Shown here in pieces: positions 48,408-55,016 of a stretch of 64,000 bases of DNA. Made by a program: the position numbers and the translations under genes. The stretch lies in the NCBI RefSeq assembly GCF_048077055.1, contig NZ_CP182236.1, positions 4,650,001-4,714,000 on the forward strand, given 5' to 3'. The notes under the pieces are model-generated. The model made no database searches, was not told the DNA's origin, and saw only the letters and a list, made by a program, of their open reading frames with translations. The stretch comes from Egbenema bharatensis. Lineage in GTDB: Bacteria > Cyanobacteriota > Cyanobacteriia > Elainellales > Elainellaceae. Position 1 is the stretch's first letter. Each line of letters begins with the position of its first letter.

Positions 48408-48689
48408 CTAGCCATTGAATTTAGGTCGTTGATTGTAGCCGATGTTAGGATCGTTCGCTCTAAACAGCAGAATATATTCTACTTCCTTCGCATTAACCTC
48501 TTGATTGGAAGCTGTTTCTGACTCCCAAAGTATTTCTTTTCTAATCACAAAGTCTCTTCTTTGTTCCCTTGTAAAATCTTTTTCAATCAATTTACTATTA
48601 GCACTTCCAAAATAGTTAATACTATCTGTCAAATCTTGCCCAATATAAATTTTCCCATTTGGATAAGTTATTTTATAAATTGCTTTCAT
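48408..48689 (-). CDS. Second GIY-YIG-type protein
   Basis: 93 residues beginning directly with the domain: AIYKITYPNGKIYIGQDLTDS, then YFGSANSKLI and a later Glu in KEVEYILLFR, ending NIGYNQRPKF. This is the layout of small phage-type GIY-YIG endonucleases (Segs, GrpIintron-like). It is 70 bp upstream of the other GIY-YIG gene with no attC between, so both appear to travel in one cassette. It is only distantly similar to its neighbour. Confidence 0.75.
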   Translation of the reverse strand: MKAIYKITYPNGKIYIGQDLTDSINYFGSANSKLIEKDFTREQRRDFVIRKEILWESETASNQEVNAKEVEYILLFRANDPNIGYNQRPKFNG

Positions 48690-48777
48690 GCTTCGAGTTG
48701 AAACTACAAGAGTAGCTAGTAAATAGCTGATTCACACACAGACAAGCCTCAAGCTGCGTCCCAACCGAAATTCAGCG

Positions 48778-48864
48778 GTCTAACGATCCCAATCACCCGC
48801 CGCAGACAGCTTTAGGATCCCACCGATAACTTCTCGACGGTCGGGTGCATTGGGGTTGTTATGC
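48778..48864 (-). repeat. attC site (87 bp) of the RelE/ParE cassette
   Basis: Cores GTCTAAC (48,778-48,784, perfect RYYYAAC) and GTTATGC (48,858-48,864). Inner arms CCCAATCACCCG and, from the other end, CCCAATGCACCCG pair with one extrahelical G. It starts 7 bp after the toxin stop. Confidence 0.88.
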
Positions 48865-48871
48865 TGTATTG

Positions 48872-49141
48872 CTATATCTGCCCTAGCAATCGCTCATACT
48901 CTGTATGTGAACCGATCCAAAACCAAATCACTGTATCTCCCTCTACTTGACCAATTGCTCGGTAGTTCTTGTTGATGCGGGCAGAGAAAATTGGAAGTTC
49001 TGGATGCACTTTCTTGAAACGCAGGCTTGGATAGCTTGGATCTTGTTGAAACTGACGATAAGCTGTACGGGCTTGTTGTTGAACCTGCTGAGGCAAATCA
49101 GCAAACATTTTACGGAATTGAGCGGTAGTACGTGACTTCAC
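48872..49141 (-). CDS. RelE/ParE-superfamily toxin
   Basis: 89 residues: TAQFRKMFADLPQQVQQQAR at the start, LRFKKVHPELPIFSARI and NYRAIGQVEGDTVIWFWIG, ending SHTEYERLL. This is the RelE/HigB-like fold with a C-terminal His-x-x-Tyr. Probably a ribosome-dependent mRNA interferase, although a ParE-like gyrase poison cannot be excluded. It overlaps the antitoxin gene by four bases (ATGA). Confidence 0.88.
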   Translation of the reverse strand: MKSRTTAQFRKMFADLPQQVQQQARTAYRQFQQDPSYPSLRFKKVHPELPIFSARINKNYRAIGQVEGDTVIWFWIGSHTEYERLLGQI

Positions 49142-49356
49142 AGCTTCTCTGGATCAAGTTCCTGGGTTTCACCATCGTGGTACTCAGCCATTGCTGAAGC
49201 AGCAAGCCTGGCGAGAACGTCCTGAGAACGCGAGAATAACTCGTCCCATCGCCTTTCATCCTCAATTTCCTCTAAGATAATTGAGGCAATTGCGTTCTGT
49301 TCACTTTCAGTCAAGGTTTGCAATCTAGCAATCGCACGCTCAAGTAACTCAGTCAT
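49138..49356 (-). CDS. Antitoxin of the RelE/ParE-type pair
   Basis: 72 residues, acidic and helical (LERAIARLQTLTESEQNAIA, EEIEDERRWDELFSRSQDVL), the usual upstream partner of this RelE-type toxin in cyanobacteria. No clear DNA-binding motif. Translationally coupled to the toxin. Confidence 0.85.
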   Translation of the reverse strand: MTELLERAIARLQTLTESEQNAIASIILEEIEDERRWDELFSRSQDVLARLAASAMAEYHDGETQELDPEKL

Positions 49357-49415
49357 TGCTATTTTACCCAGAGCACAACTATACCCTCTCTATTATCTCT
49401 GTTTTTAGGTAGATT

Positions 49416-49528
49416 GAGTAACGTCTGAGGATAGGTTGATATAATCACACAATGCAAGGGTAGCATTAGCCCTCTTTTGGGCAAAACACCTCTGTTAGTT
49501 CATTGTCTATTACAGTCAGGTGTTAGAC
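49416..49528 (-). repeat. Possible attC site (113 bp) of the three-gene cassette
   Basis: Right core GTTAGAC (49,522-49,528) is a perfect GTTRRRY 13 bp after the last gene. The best left core is GAGTAAC (49,416-49,422). The inner arms share CTGA and ATAG but pair poorly, so the site is either degenerate or differently bounded. Confidence 0.45.
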
Positions 49529-49541
49529 TGCTTTGACTGTC

Positions 49542-50081
49542 TCAAAGAGCTGATATATATAAATATCCGTTCTGATAACTCTTTTTTTTGCTTCTTGTAT
49601 ACTTGGCTAAATAATTGCGTATTTCAAGAACTTCTCTGATGCCTGAAATATATGAGTTATTGTCGTCAGACAGAAAGTTTTCTGTGGAAATTTTAGAATA
49701 GCATTCCTGAAAATAGCTTGTGAGATCAGAACAAATTCGAGCAAGAGCTTCTTCATTCAATTCTTTCGACTGACAGATGTATGCTTTGCCAGATATGCCT
49801 TTCAAAACAGTAGACTTAGCGGTTTGCATTGAATCAACTGATTCCTTTTGACCGATGTCACCTTCGTTAGCTTTCTTTTTAGTATGGGCAGAATCATTTT
49901 TACTTGAAGGCTCCTCAACCACGCCCACTTCCTCAAAGACCGTAATGAAATGCTCAAGAGCTTTGACAATTTCAGGTATAGATATTGCAATAGGATTCTC
50001 AGTAAATCCTCCCTTATCATAGACAATGCAGTGATGATCGTCACGGTCTAGCTTTAATGAGAAGTTGAGAGTATATTTCAT
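49542..50081 (-). CDS. Unknown protein, third gene of the three-gene cassette
   Basis: 179 residues, no family recognised. An N-terminal beta-rich part (YTLNFSLKLDRDDHHCIVYD) is followed by IPEIVKALEHFITVFEEVGV, a charged low-complexity linker (about 60-85), and a helical, Tyr/Lys-rich C-terminal half (DLTSYFQECYSKI, EIRNYLAKYTRSKKK). Soluble. Its start is 5 bp from the preceding stop. AT-rich compared with the flanking chromosome. Confidence 0.65.
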   Translation of the reverse strand: MKYTLNFSLKLDRDDHHCIVYDKGGFTENPIAISIPEIVKALEHFITVFEEVGVVEEPSSKNDSAHTKKKANEGDIGQKESVDSMQTAKSTVLKGISGKAYICQSKELNEEALARICSDLTSYFQECYSKISTENFLSDDNNSYISGIREVLEIRNYLAKYTRSKKKSYQNGYLYISAL

Positions 50082-50086
50082 GATTC

Positions 50087-50293
50087 TTAAGAAGTTTGTT
50101 CTCTAGCTACAATTGTGATTCTGACACTATATGAATTAACTTCCTCATATACCGTTTTTGCGGCAGACCTACATCGAATAATAATCTCAGTCGCATCTGG
50201 GACTGCGCGAAGTTGGGCACCCACAATTTGATCTAACATCGGACGAGTTAGATGGCGATCCTTAAATTCCAAAGCGATTTTCTGCTGAGCCAT
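50087..50293 (-). CDS. Unknown small protein, second gene of the three-gene cassette
   Basis: 68 residues: KIALEFKDRHLTRPMLDQIV, then DATEIIIRCRSAAKTVYEEV and YSVRITIVAREQ, a beta-alpha-beta-beta-like pattern. No family recognised. The ATG shares a base with the stop of the upstream gene (TAATG at about 50,293), implying coupled translation. Confidence 0.65.
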   Translation of the reverse strand: MAQQKIALEFKDRHLTRPMLDQIVGAQLRAVPDATEIIIRCRSAAKTVYEEVNSYSVRITIVAREQTS

Positions 50294-50622
50294 TAATAGT
50301 CACCCTTAACAAGGATATTTCTAATTCGGGTTGCTACATTTTTAGCTCCCCTTTCAGTTGGAGCAACAATGTGAATTACACAATCAATTCCGCCGTCTTT
50401 ACCAAAACGCTTGTCAATACTCTCGGCTGTGAGTGTTGTGCCGTACACATCGGTAAAGTCAACAGTCTCAAAACGCTTGAGCCTAGTCATAAGGCGTTTT
50501 AGCTCATCATGTTCAAAATAATAACCCATTCGACTGGGCGTAACTGTCTCGACCGGTTTGAACTCCTCTACCTTAGAGAAATCAAAGAAATCTCTAACCC
50601 AGCCGACTACAAGTTGAATCAT
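50293..50622 (-). CDS. Unknown protein, first gene of the three-gene cassette
   Basis: 109 residues. An N-terminal amphipathic segment (MIQLVVGWVRDFFDFSKV), then MGYYFEHDELKRLMTRLKRF and VYGTTLTAESIDKRF, and GGIDCVIHIVAPTERGAKNV before a basic end. No family recognised. It heads the operon in cassette 2 and is coupled to the next gene. Confidence 0.65.
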   Translation of the reverse strand: MIQLVVGWVRDFFDFSKVEEFKPVETVTPSRMGYYFEHDELKRLMTRLKRFETVDFTDVYGTTLTAESIDKRFGKDGGIDCVIHIVAPTERGAKNVATRIRNILVKGDY

Positions 50623-50776
50623 ATTAGTTAGCTCCAGAAGTGCTATGGCTATAACTTATTGTTCCCAACTTTGTAGTTGAGTTAGTTATACACAAGCTCT
50701 TTGGAGTAAAGATATGTGAAAAGCATTTGCCACGAGTATGTAAGTTCCGAGGACTGTCCAATCGAATGTTCAAGCA

Positions 50777-50863
50777 GCATAACGTTCCCAACCAGCGGCG
50801 GTAAATAATCCTTGACCCATCACCAGTCGCTTTCGCCCGTCCGCTGCGTTGGGGTTGTTATGC
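50777..50863 (-). repeat. attC site (87 bp) of the Uma2 cassette
   Basis: Cores GCATAAC (50,777-50,783) and GTTATGC (50,857-50,863), the palindrome extending three further bases on each side. Inner arms CCCAACCAGCGG and, from the other end, CCCAACGCAGCGG pair with one extrahelical base. It starts 7 bp after the Uma2 stop. The left arm shares AGCGGC-AAATAA with the 47,638 site. Confidence 0.9.
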
Positions 50864-50870
50864 TGCATCG

Positions 50871-51497
50871 TTACCTATTAGCACTCAAAACTTTCTCAGC
50901 CGTTAGTTTTAACTCTGGGAAAGTTCGAGAAACGATAGTCTGACTCTCTCGGAGCTGCTGAATTTCATACTCTCCATCCACTAGTGTACAGATGGAAAGG
51001 GTCGGCTGTTTGGGTTTTCCAATGTGTCGAGTACCCCCCAATCCTGCGTAGTCAGCAATCCAATATTCTGGGATACCTAAAGCTGCGTAGTCTTCGACCT
51101 TACGAGCATAATCATTCTGCCAGTTGCTACTCACAACTTCCGCCACAAATTTAATTGAGCTGCCTAGAGTTAGAATTGACTGGTCAGACCAAAACGGTTC
51201 TTTAATCAATTCATCTCGATCGACAACTGCAACATCAGGTCGAAACGCTGTCATACCAGTATTAGAAGGGCGCAATAGTCCTCGCTGAAGTACAAACCAA
51301 GGTAAGCCTGCTCCCTCGATCTGGACACAGATTTTTGCGGTGATGAAGGCAGCAACTTCTTCATGCTGACCTGTTGGTTCCAAATAGAACACCTCTCCAT
51401 CAATCAGTTCGTAGCGGTTATCACCGCCATACTGGGCAAGGAACTCGTCAAAGCTGAGTAGCTTTTGTTGTATTAGCTGGTTGATCGCAAGAGCCAT
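50871..51497 (-). CDS. Uma2 (DUF820) family endonuclease-like protein
   Basis: 208 residues: LSFDEFLAQYGGDNRYELIDG at the start, PTGQHEEVAAFITAKI, the nuclease-fold acidic motif FRPDVAVVDRDEL and FVAEVVSSNWQNDYARKVED, then GIPEYWIADY. This is the PD-(D/E)XK Uma2 family, greatly expanded in cyanobacteria and of unknown function. First cassette after the attI region, so the one expected to be best expressed from an integron promoter. Confidence 0.9.
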   Translation of the reverse strand: MALAINQLIQQKLLSFDEFLAQYGGDNRYELIDGEVFYLEPTGQHEEVAAFITAKICVQIEGAGLPWFVLQRGLLRPSNTGMTAFRPDVAVVDRDELIKEPFWSDQSILTLGSSIKFVAEVVSSNWQNDYARKVEDYAALGIPEYWIADYAGLGGTRHIGKPKQPTLSICTLVDGEYEIQQLRESQTIVSRTFPELKLTAEKVLSANR

Positions 51498-51629
51498 AGG
51501 TCAGCTTAGCCTAATCAATACCTTCAGTCTACCAGATTGGATTTTTGCTAGATGCACAGCGAATTAAGCCTTCCTTTGCCTTGCCTCACGATATTGACAG
51601 ATCATCAGCTTTCGGCTGAACCTTCACTA

Positions 51630-51935
51630 AGGCTCTGCGTCATAACTACTGTTTATGCTGACTCCCCTGCCTAAATTCCGTCTAACACCCCGTAGCAAGG
51701 TAGTTAGCCAGAATCAAAGTTGCATATCACCTCCTCTGAAGGTAGTTATACCGAATATTGTCCGCATAACTGCCCAAATCGGAATGTTATACAGAACTCT
51801 ATCGGGCTATCTACCCAAATTCAGGTGTTATACCGAATCAAGTCGTGATAATTACCCTTATAGAGGTATTTATCTAGATCTTGCTCTGCATAATACGCCG
51901 ACTAAGGGGTGTTATGCCGATCGCTTCAGCAAATC
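51630..51935. repeat. attI-region degenerate tandem repeat (period 41-42 bp)
   Basis: Units begin at 51,703 (GTTAGCCAGAATC), 51,745 (GTTATACCGAATA), 51,786 (GTTATACAGAACT), 51,827 (GTTATACCGAATC), 51,869 (degenerate TTTATCTAGATC) and 51,911 (GTTATGCCGATCG). Mid-unit GCATAA-like and end-unit AGGTA/AGGGGT elements recur. A partial unit precedes at about 51,652. The heptamers have the form of integron core sites; GTCTAAC at 51,680-51,686 or TCATAAC at 51,640-51,646 may be the attI/cassette 1 junction. Confidence 0.65.
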
Positions 51936-51971
51936 TTCATGGTCAGTACGCAGGCTAAGGATGTAGTATTT

Positions 51972-51985
51972 AGTACATTAATACT
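51972..51985 (+). promoter_or_regulatory. LexA-box-like sequence upstream of intI (weak)
   Basis: AGTACATTAATACT lies 20-33 bp before the intI ATG and is close to the cyanobacterial LexA consensus RGTACNNNDGTWCB, with one mismatch in the second half-site. LexA control of intI is known in proteobacterial integrons. Confidence 0.3.
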
Positions 51986-52004
51986 ACTGCTCTACCTTCT
52001 CGTT

Positions 52005-52967
52005 ATGGAATCCCGACCCAGAAAACTGCTTGACCAAGTCCGCGACGCGATTCGTCTAAAGCATTATTCCTATCGAACCGAGCAAAGCTATGTCGGCTGG
52101 ATTCGCAGGTACATCTTATTTCACAACAAGCAGCATCCAAAAGATATGGGCAGGGCAGAGGTCGAAGCATTTTTGACCCATCTGGCTGTAGAAGGGCAAG
52201 TATCAGCCTCAACTCAAAATCAGGCACTTAGTGCCTTGTTGTTTCTGTATCGCCATGTGCTTAACCAAGATCTGGGGGCATTAGATGCAATTCGGGCAAA
52301 ACGCTCGAATTATCTGCCTACAGTGCTGACTAAAGGTGAAGTTCGCTCTGTTCTAGACAACATTTCAGGGGTTCATGGGCTGGTGATCAGGGTTTTATAT
52401 GGCAGCGGTTTGCGGCTCAGTGAAGGGCTAGGTTTGCGAATTAAGGATATTGATTTCGCCCAGCGCCAAATTGTGGTTCGTGACACCAAGGGGAACGAAA
52501 GTCGGGTGACCATGCTACCCAATAGTTTAATTGAGCCACTGCAAGAGCACCTTCGCAAAGTCAAGCGTCTACATGAGTTGGACTTAGAGCAGGGCTATGG
52601 CTCGGTCTATCTGCCCTTTGCCCTAAAGCGTAAATATCCCCATGCCGATCGCGCCTGGATATGGCAGTTTGTATTCCCTTCGTCGGGGCGATCGCGTGAC
52701 CCGCGCAGTGGAATCATTCGCCGTCACCATCTGCATGAGAGTGGATTGCAGAAAACGTTAAAGCAAGCTGTTCGTGCAGTTGGCATTGCGAAGCGGGTTG
52801 GGTGCCATACATTTCGCCATAGTTTTGCCACCCACTTACTGGAAGATGGCTACGACATCCGCACGGTGCAAGAGTTGCTGGGCCACAAGGATGTGAAAAC
52901 CACGATGATTTATACCCACGTGTTGAATCGAGGTGGCAAGGGTGTTCGCAGTCCCCTGGATGTCTAA
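52005..52967 (+). CDS. intI: Integron integrase (IntI, tyrosine recombinase)
   Basis: 320 residues from the ATG at 52,005, where family homology begins (RPRKLLDQVRDAIRLKHYSY); the frame opens earlier. N-terminal SAM-like domain (YVGWIRRYILFH, HLAVEGQVSASTQNQALSAL), catalytic domain with Arg137 (YGSGLRLSEGL), His268 and Arg271 (HTFRHSFATHLLE), His294 (LLGHKDV) and Tyr303 (MIYTHVLNRG). The IntI-specific insert, absent from XerC/XerD, is at about 206-241: ALKRKYPHADRAWIWQFVFP and DPRSGIIRRHH. It recombines attC with attI using folded single-stranded attC. All catalytic residues are intact. Confidence 0.95.
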   Translation: MESRPRKLLDQVRDAIRLKHYSYRTEQSYVGWIRRYILFHNKQHPKDMGRAEVEAFLTHLAVEGQVSASTQNQALSALLFLYRHVLNQDLGALDAIRAKRSNYLPTVLTKGEVRSVLDNISGVHGLVIRVLYGSGLRLSEGLGLRIKDIDFAQRQIVVRDTKGNESRVTMLPNSLIEPLQEHLRKVKRLHELDLEQGYGSVYLPFALKRKYPHADRAWIWQFVFPSSGRSRDPRSGIIRRHHLHESGLQKTLKQAVRAVGIAKRVGCHTFRHSFATHLLEDGYDIRTVQELLGHKDVKTTMIYTHVLNRGGKGVRSPLDV

Positions 52968-53072
52968 ACCCGATCGCCTGCCATTAATTTTCCATTACCT
53001 ATCTTTGTCTCGTCTCGATCGCGGCACAAATTCTTTCTTATCGATCGCCGCTCTCAACCCAGACTCAAACGG

Positions 53073-53258
53073 CTAATCCCCTTTTGACTTAGAGGGTTTA
53101 TACTCTCCGCTTTGTTTCCCCTGCCTTAATCCCAGTTCAATCAGGAACGTTGCAAGGTTAGCAACAGGTCTGCCCTGCTGCTCTGCCCAATCTTCTAATT
53201 CTGCATAAGCTGCATCTGGCAGCGTTACCGTGATGCGCTTCATATTCACACTATTCAT
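53073..53258 (-). CDS. CopG-like ribbon-helix-helix protein
   Basis: 61 residues from the ATG at 53,258, which has an AGGTAAGGTG ribosome-site-like stretch upstream; ATG 53,243 and GTG 53,264 are alternatives. The start MKRITVTLPDAAYAELEDWA is the ribbon plus first helix of the RHH fold, then NLATFLIELGLRQG. Possibly an orphan antitoxin or regulator; no toxin gene is adjacent. Confidence 0.75.
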   Translation of the reverse strand: MNSVNMKRITVTLPDAAYAELEDWAEQQGRPVANLATFLIELGLRQGKQSGEYKPSKSKGD

Positions 53259-53385
53259 TTTCACCTTACCTATCCTAAGGGCTTGATCCTGAAGCCTGAA
53301 AAAAACATTCTAAAAACATCTTGTAAGATGCTTATAGTATGCAATATGCTAAACCATATCCTCAAAAAATATTTGGAGAAGCCCA

Positions 53386-53664
53386 ATGGCTCCGATATAC
53401 CTGCGTGTGTTAATTCCCTGTTGGATCCTCGAACAAGCCGAACTGGGTTCGATCGAATATCAGCAAGACCTATGTGCCTACTGCGGATTAGACGAATCCA
53501 TCCTGACCCTGCCCAACCTGCCACCGATCGGCACCAGCATCACTGTCAAAACCGCCACAGGTGACATTCCCCTCAAAGTGGTTCACCTCAAACTAGAAAC
53601 CCAGACCAACCTGATTGGAGCTGACCTGGGTGTCGTATTCGCCGTGCCCGAAGACTGTTTCTGA
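53386..53664 (+). CDS. Conserved hypothetical protein
   Basis: 92 residues, soluble, two Cys close together (DLCAYCGLDE). It has GTSITVKTATGDIPLKVVHL, a beta-rich middle, and ends GVVFAVPEDCF. A GGAG sits ahead of the ATG. No family named; the architecture looks like a small beta-barrel. It lies ahead of glpX on the same strand, 148 bp away. Confidence 0.6.
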   Translation: MAPIYLRVLIPCWILEQAELGSIEYQQDLCAYCGLDESILTLPNLPPIGTSITVKTATGDIPLKVVHLKLETQTNLIGADLGVVFAVPEDCF

Positions 53665-53812
53665 AGCCATTTCCAAAGATGAGTCCGTAGTCCCTGGCTG
53701 TTTTGTCGCACTCACCTCGGCCATTCCCCCATTCCCCAGCGATCCCCAGTCTGGTAGACTTTTAGACTAAAAGCTCACTTAAAACGCACAGCAGTTGGGA
53801 GGCTAAAATCCG

Positions 53813-54847
53813 GTGGAAGCAACACTTGGTCTAGAAATCATCGAAGTGGTGGAACAGGCAGCGATCGCCTCGGCTCGCCTGATGGGGAAGGGAGACAAAA
53901 ATGAAGCGGATCACGTTGCCGTAGAAGCAATGCGGGAGCGGATGAACAAGATCCACATGCGCGGCAAGATCGTGATTGGTGAAGGGGAACGGGATGATGC
54001 CCCCATGCTTTACATCGGTGAAGAGGTTGGAATTTGCACTCGTGAAGATGCAGCAAATTATTGCAACCCAGATGAATTGTTGGAAATCGACATTGCCGTT
54101 GACCCCTGCGAAGGTACGAACCTTTGCGCCTACGGTCAGCCCGGATCAATGGCCGTACTGGCCATTTCCGAGAAAGGGGGACTCTTTGCCGCGCCAGACT
54201 TTTACATGAACAAACTGGCCGCTCCTCCCTCCGCCAAGGGTAAGGTCGATATCCGCAAATCTCCCACGGAAAACCTGAAGATCCTCTCCGAATGTTTGGA
54301 TCGGGCGATCGATGAATTGGTCGTCGTGGTGATGAAGCGCGATCGGCACAATGAATTGATTAAAGAAATCCGGGAAGCGGGGGCAAGAGTTCGGTTAATT
54401 TCCGATGGAGACGTTTCAGCCGCCATTTCCTGCGGTTTCTCCGGAACCAACACCCATGCCCTGATGGGAATCGGAGCCGCTCCGGAAGGAGTGATTTCGG
54501 CAGCCGCCATGCGTTGTTTAGGGGGACACTTCCAGGGGCAGTTGGTCTATGATCCGGCGATCGTGAAGACAGGATTAATCGGGGAAAGCAAAGAAGCCAA
54601 CGTTGAACGCTTGCAGTCAATGGGCATCACCGATCCCGATAAAGTCTATGAATCTGAAGAACTGGCTTCCGGCAGCACCGTTCTGTTTGCCGCCTGCGGT
54701 ATTACTCCGGGAACCCTAATGGAAGGCGTTCGGTTCTTCCACGGTGGAGCCAGAACCCAAAGTCTGGTCATTTCCAGCCAGTCCAAAACCGCCCGATTCG
54801 TAGACACGATCCACATGTTTGAAAAGCCGAAATACATCCAACTGTAA
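53813..54847 (+). CDS. glpX: Class II fructose-1,6-/sedoheptulose-1,7-bisphosphatase
   Basis: 344 residues from a GTG start (the family start is LGLEIIEVVEQAAIASARLMGK). Metal and substrate motifs: GEGERDDAPMLYIGE, DIAVDPCEGTNLCAYG, SDGDVSAAISCGFSGT and the C-terminal LFAACGITPGTLMEGV. In cyanobacteria this single enzyme provides both FBPase and SBPase steps of the Calvin-Benson cycle, and in many it is redox and AMP controlled. Full length. Followed by REP-like palindromes. Confidence 0.95.
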   Translation: MEATLGLEIIEVVEQAAIASARLMGKGDKNEADHVAVEAMRERMNKIHMRGKIVIGEGERDDAPMLYIGEEVGICTREDAANYCNPDELLEIDIAVDPCEGTNLCAYGQPGSMAVLAISEKGGLFAAPDFYMNKLAAPPSAKGKVDIRKSPTENLKILSECLDRAIDELVVVVMKRDRHNELIKEIREAGARVRLISDGDVSAAISCGFSGTNTHALMGIGAAPEGVISAAAMRCLGGHFQGQLVYDPAIVKTGLIGESKEANVERLQSMGITDPDKVYESEELASGSTVLFAACGITPGTLMEGVRFFHGGARTQSLVISSQSKTARFVDTIHMFEKPKYIQL

Positions 54848-54867
54848 TTTGGTTGTAGTAATCCGCT

Positions 54868-54942
54868 GTAGGGTGGGCACTGCCCACCTTCTCGTGGAGG
54901 AATGACGCATCATGCCACCAGGGGGCGCACAGCTGTGCGCCC
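54868..54942. repeat. Two REP-like palindromes after glpX
   Basis: GGTGGGCA/TGCCCACC (54,872-54,879 / 54,881-54,888) and the perfect 20-bp palindrome GGGCGCACAGCTGTGCGCCC (54,923-54,942). Similar GGGCA/TGCCC hairpins occur at about 22,459-22,477. They may act as terminators between convergent genes. Confidence 0.65.
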
Positions 54943-55016
54943 TTACAGGAGAGCCCCTGGAACCGTTTTGCATTTTCTAAAATCTATCTTTTGGGCTTCA
55001 GCCCCCTGAGATTGTC

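Larger units (their letters stand above)
46877..52967. mobile_element. Chromosomal integron: intI, attI region and five minus-strand gene cassettes
   Basis: The integron-type integrase (52,005-52,967, plus) is divergent from consecutive minus-strand genes interrupted by attC-like palindromes at 50,777-50,863, 49,416-49,528 (weak), 48,778-48,864, 47,638-47,724 and 46,877-46,964. With recombination between G and TT of each GTTRRRY core, the cassettes are roughly 50,783-51,685 (Uma2), 49,422-50,782 (three unknown genes), 48,784-49,421 (toxin-antitoxin), 47,644-48,783 (GIY-YIG) and 46,883-47,643 (HicAB). Uniform gene orientation away from intI is what integration at attI produces. The first cassette boundary is uncertain. 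Confidence 0.88.

Noticed and set aside
51655..51966. Open reading frame of 103 codons upstream of intI
   Set aside because: Its translation merely repeats every 14 residues because of the 42-bp tandem repeat; no ribosome site and no protein-like composition.
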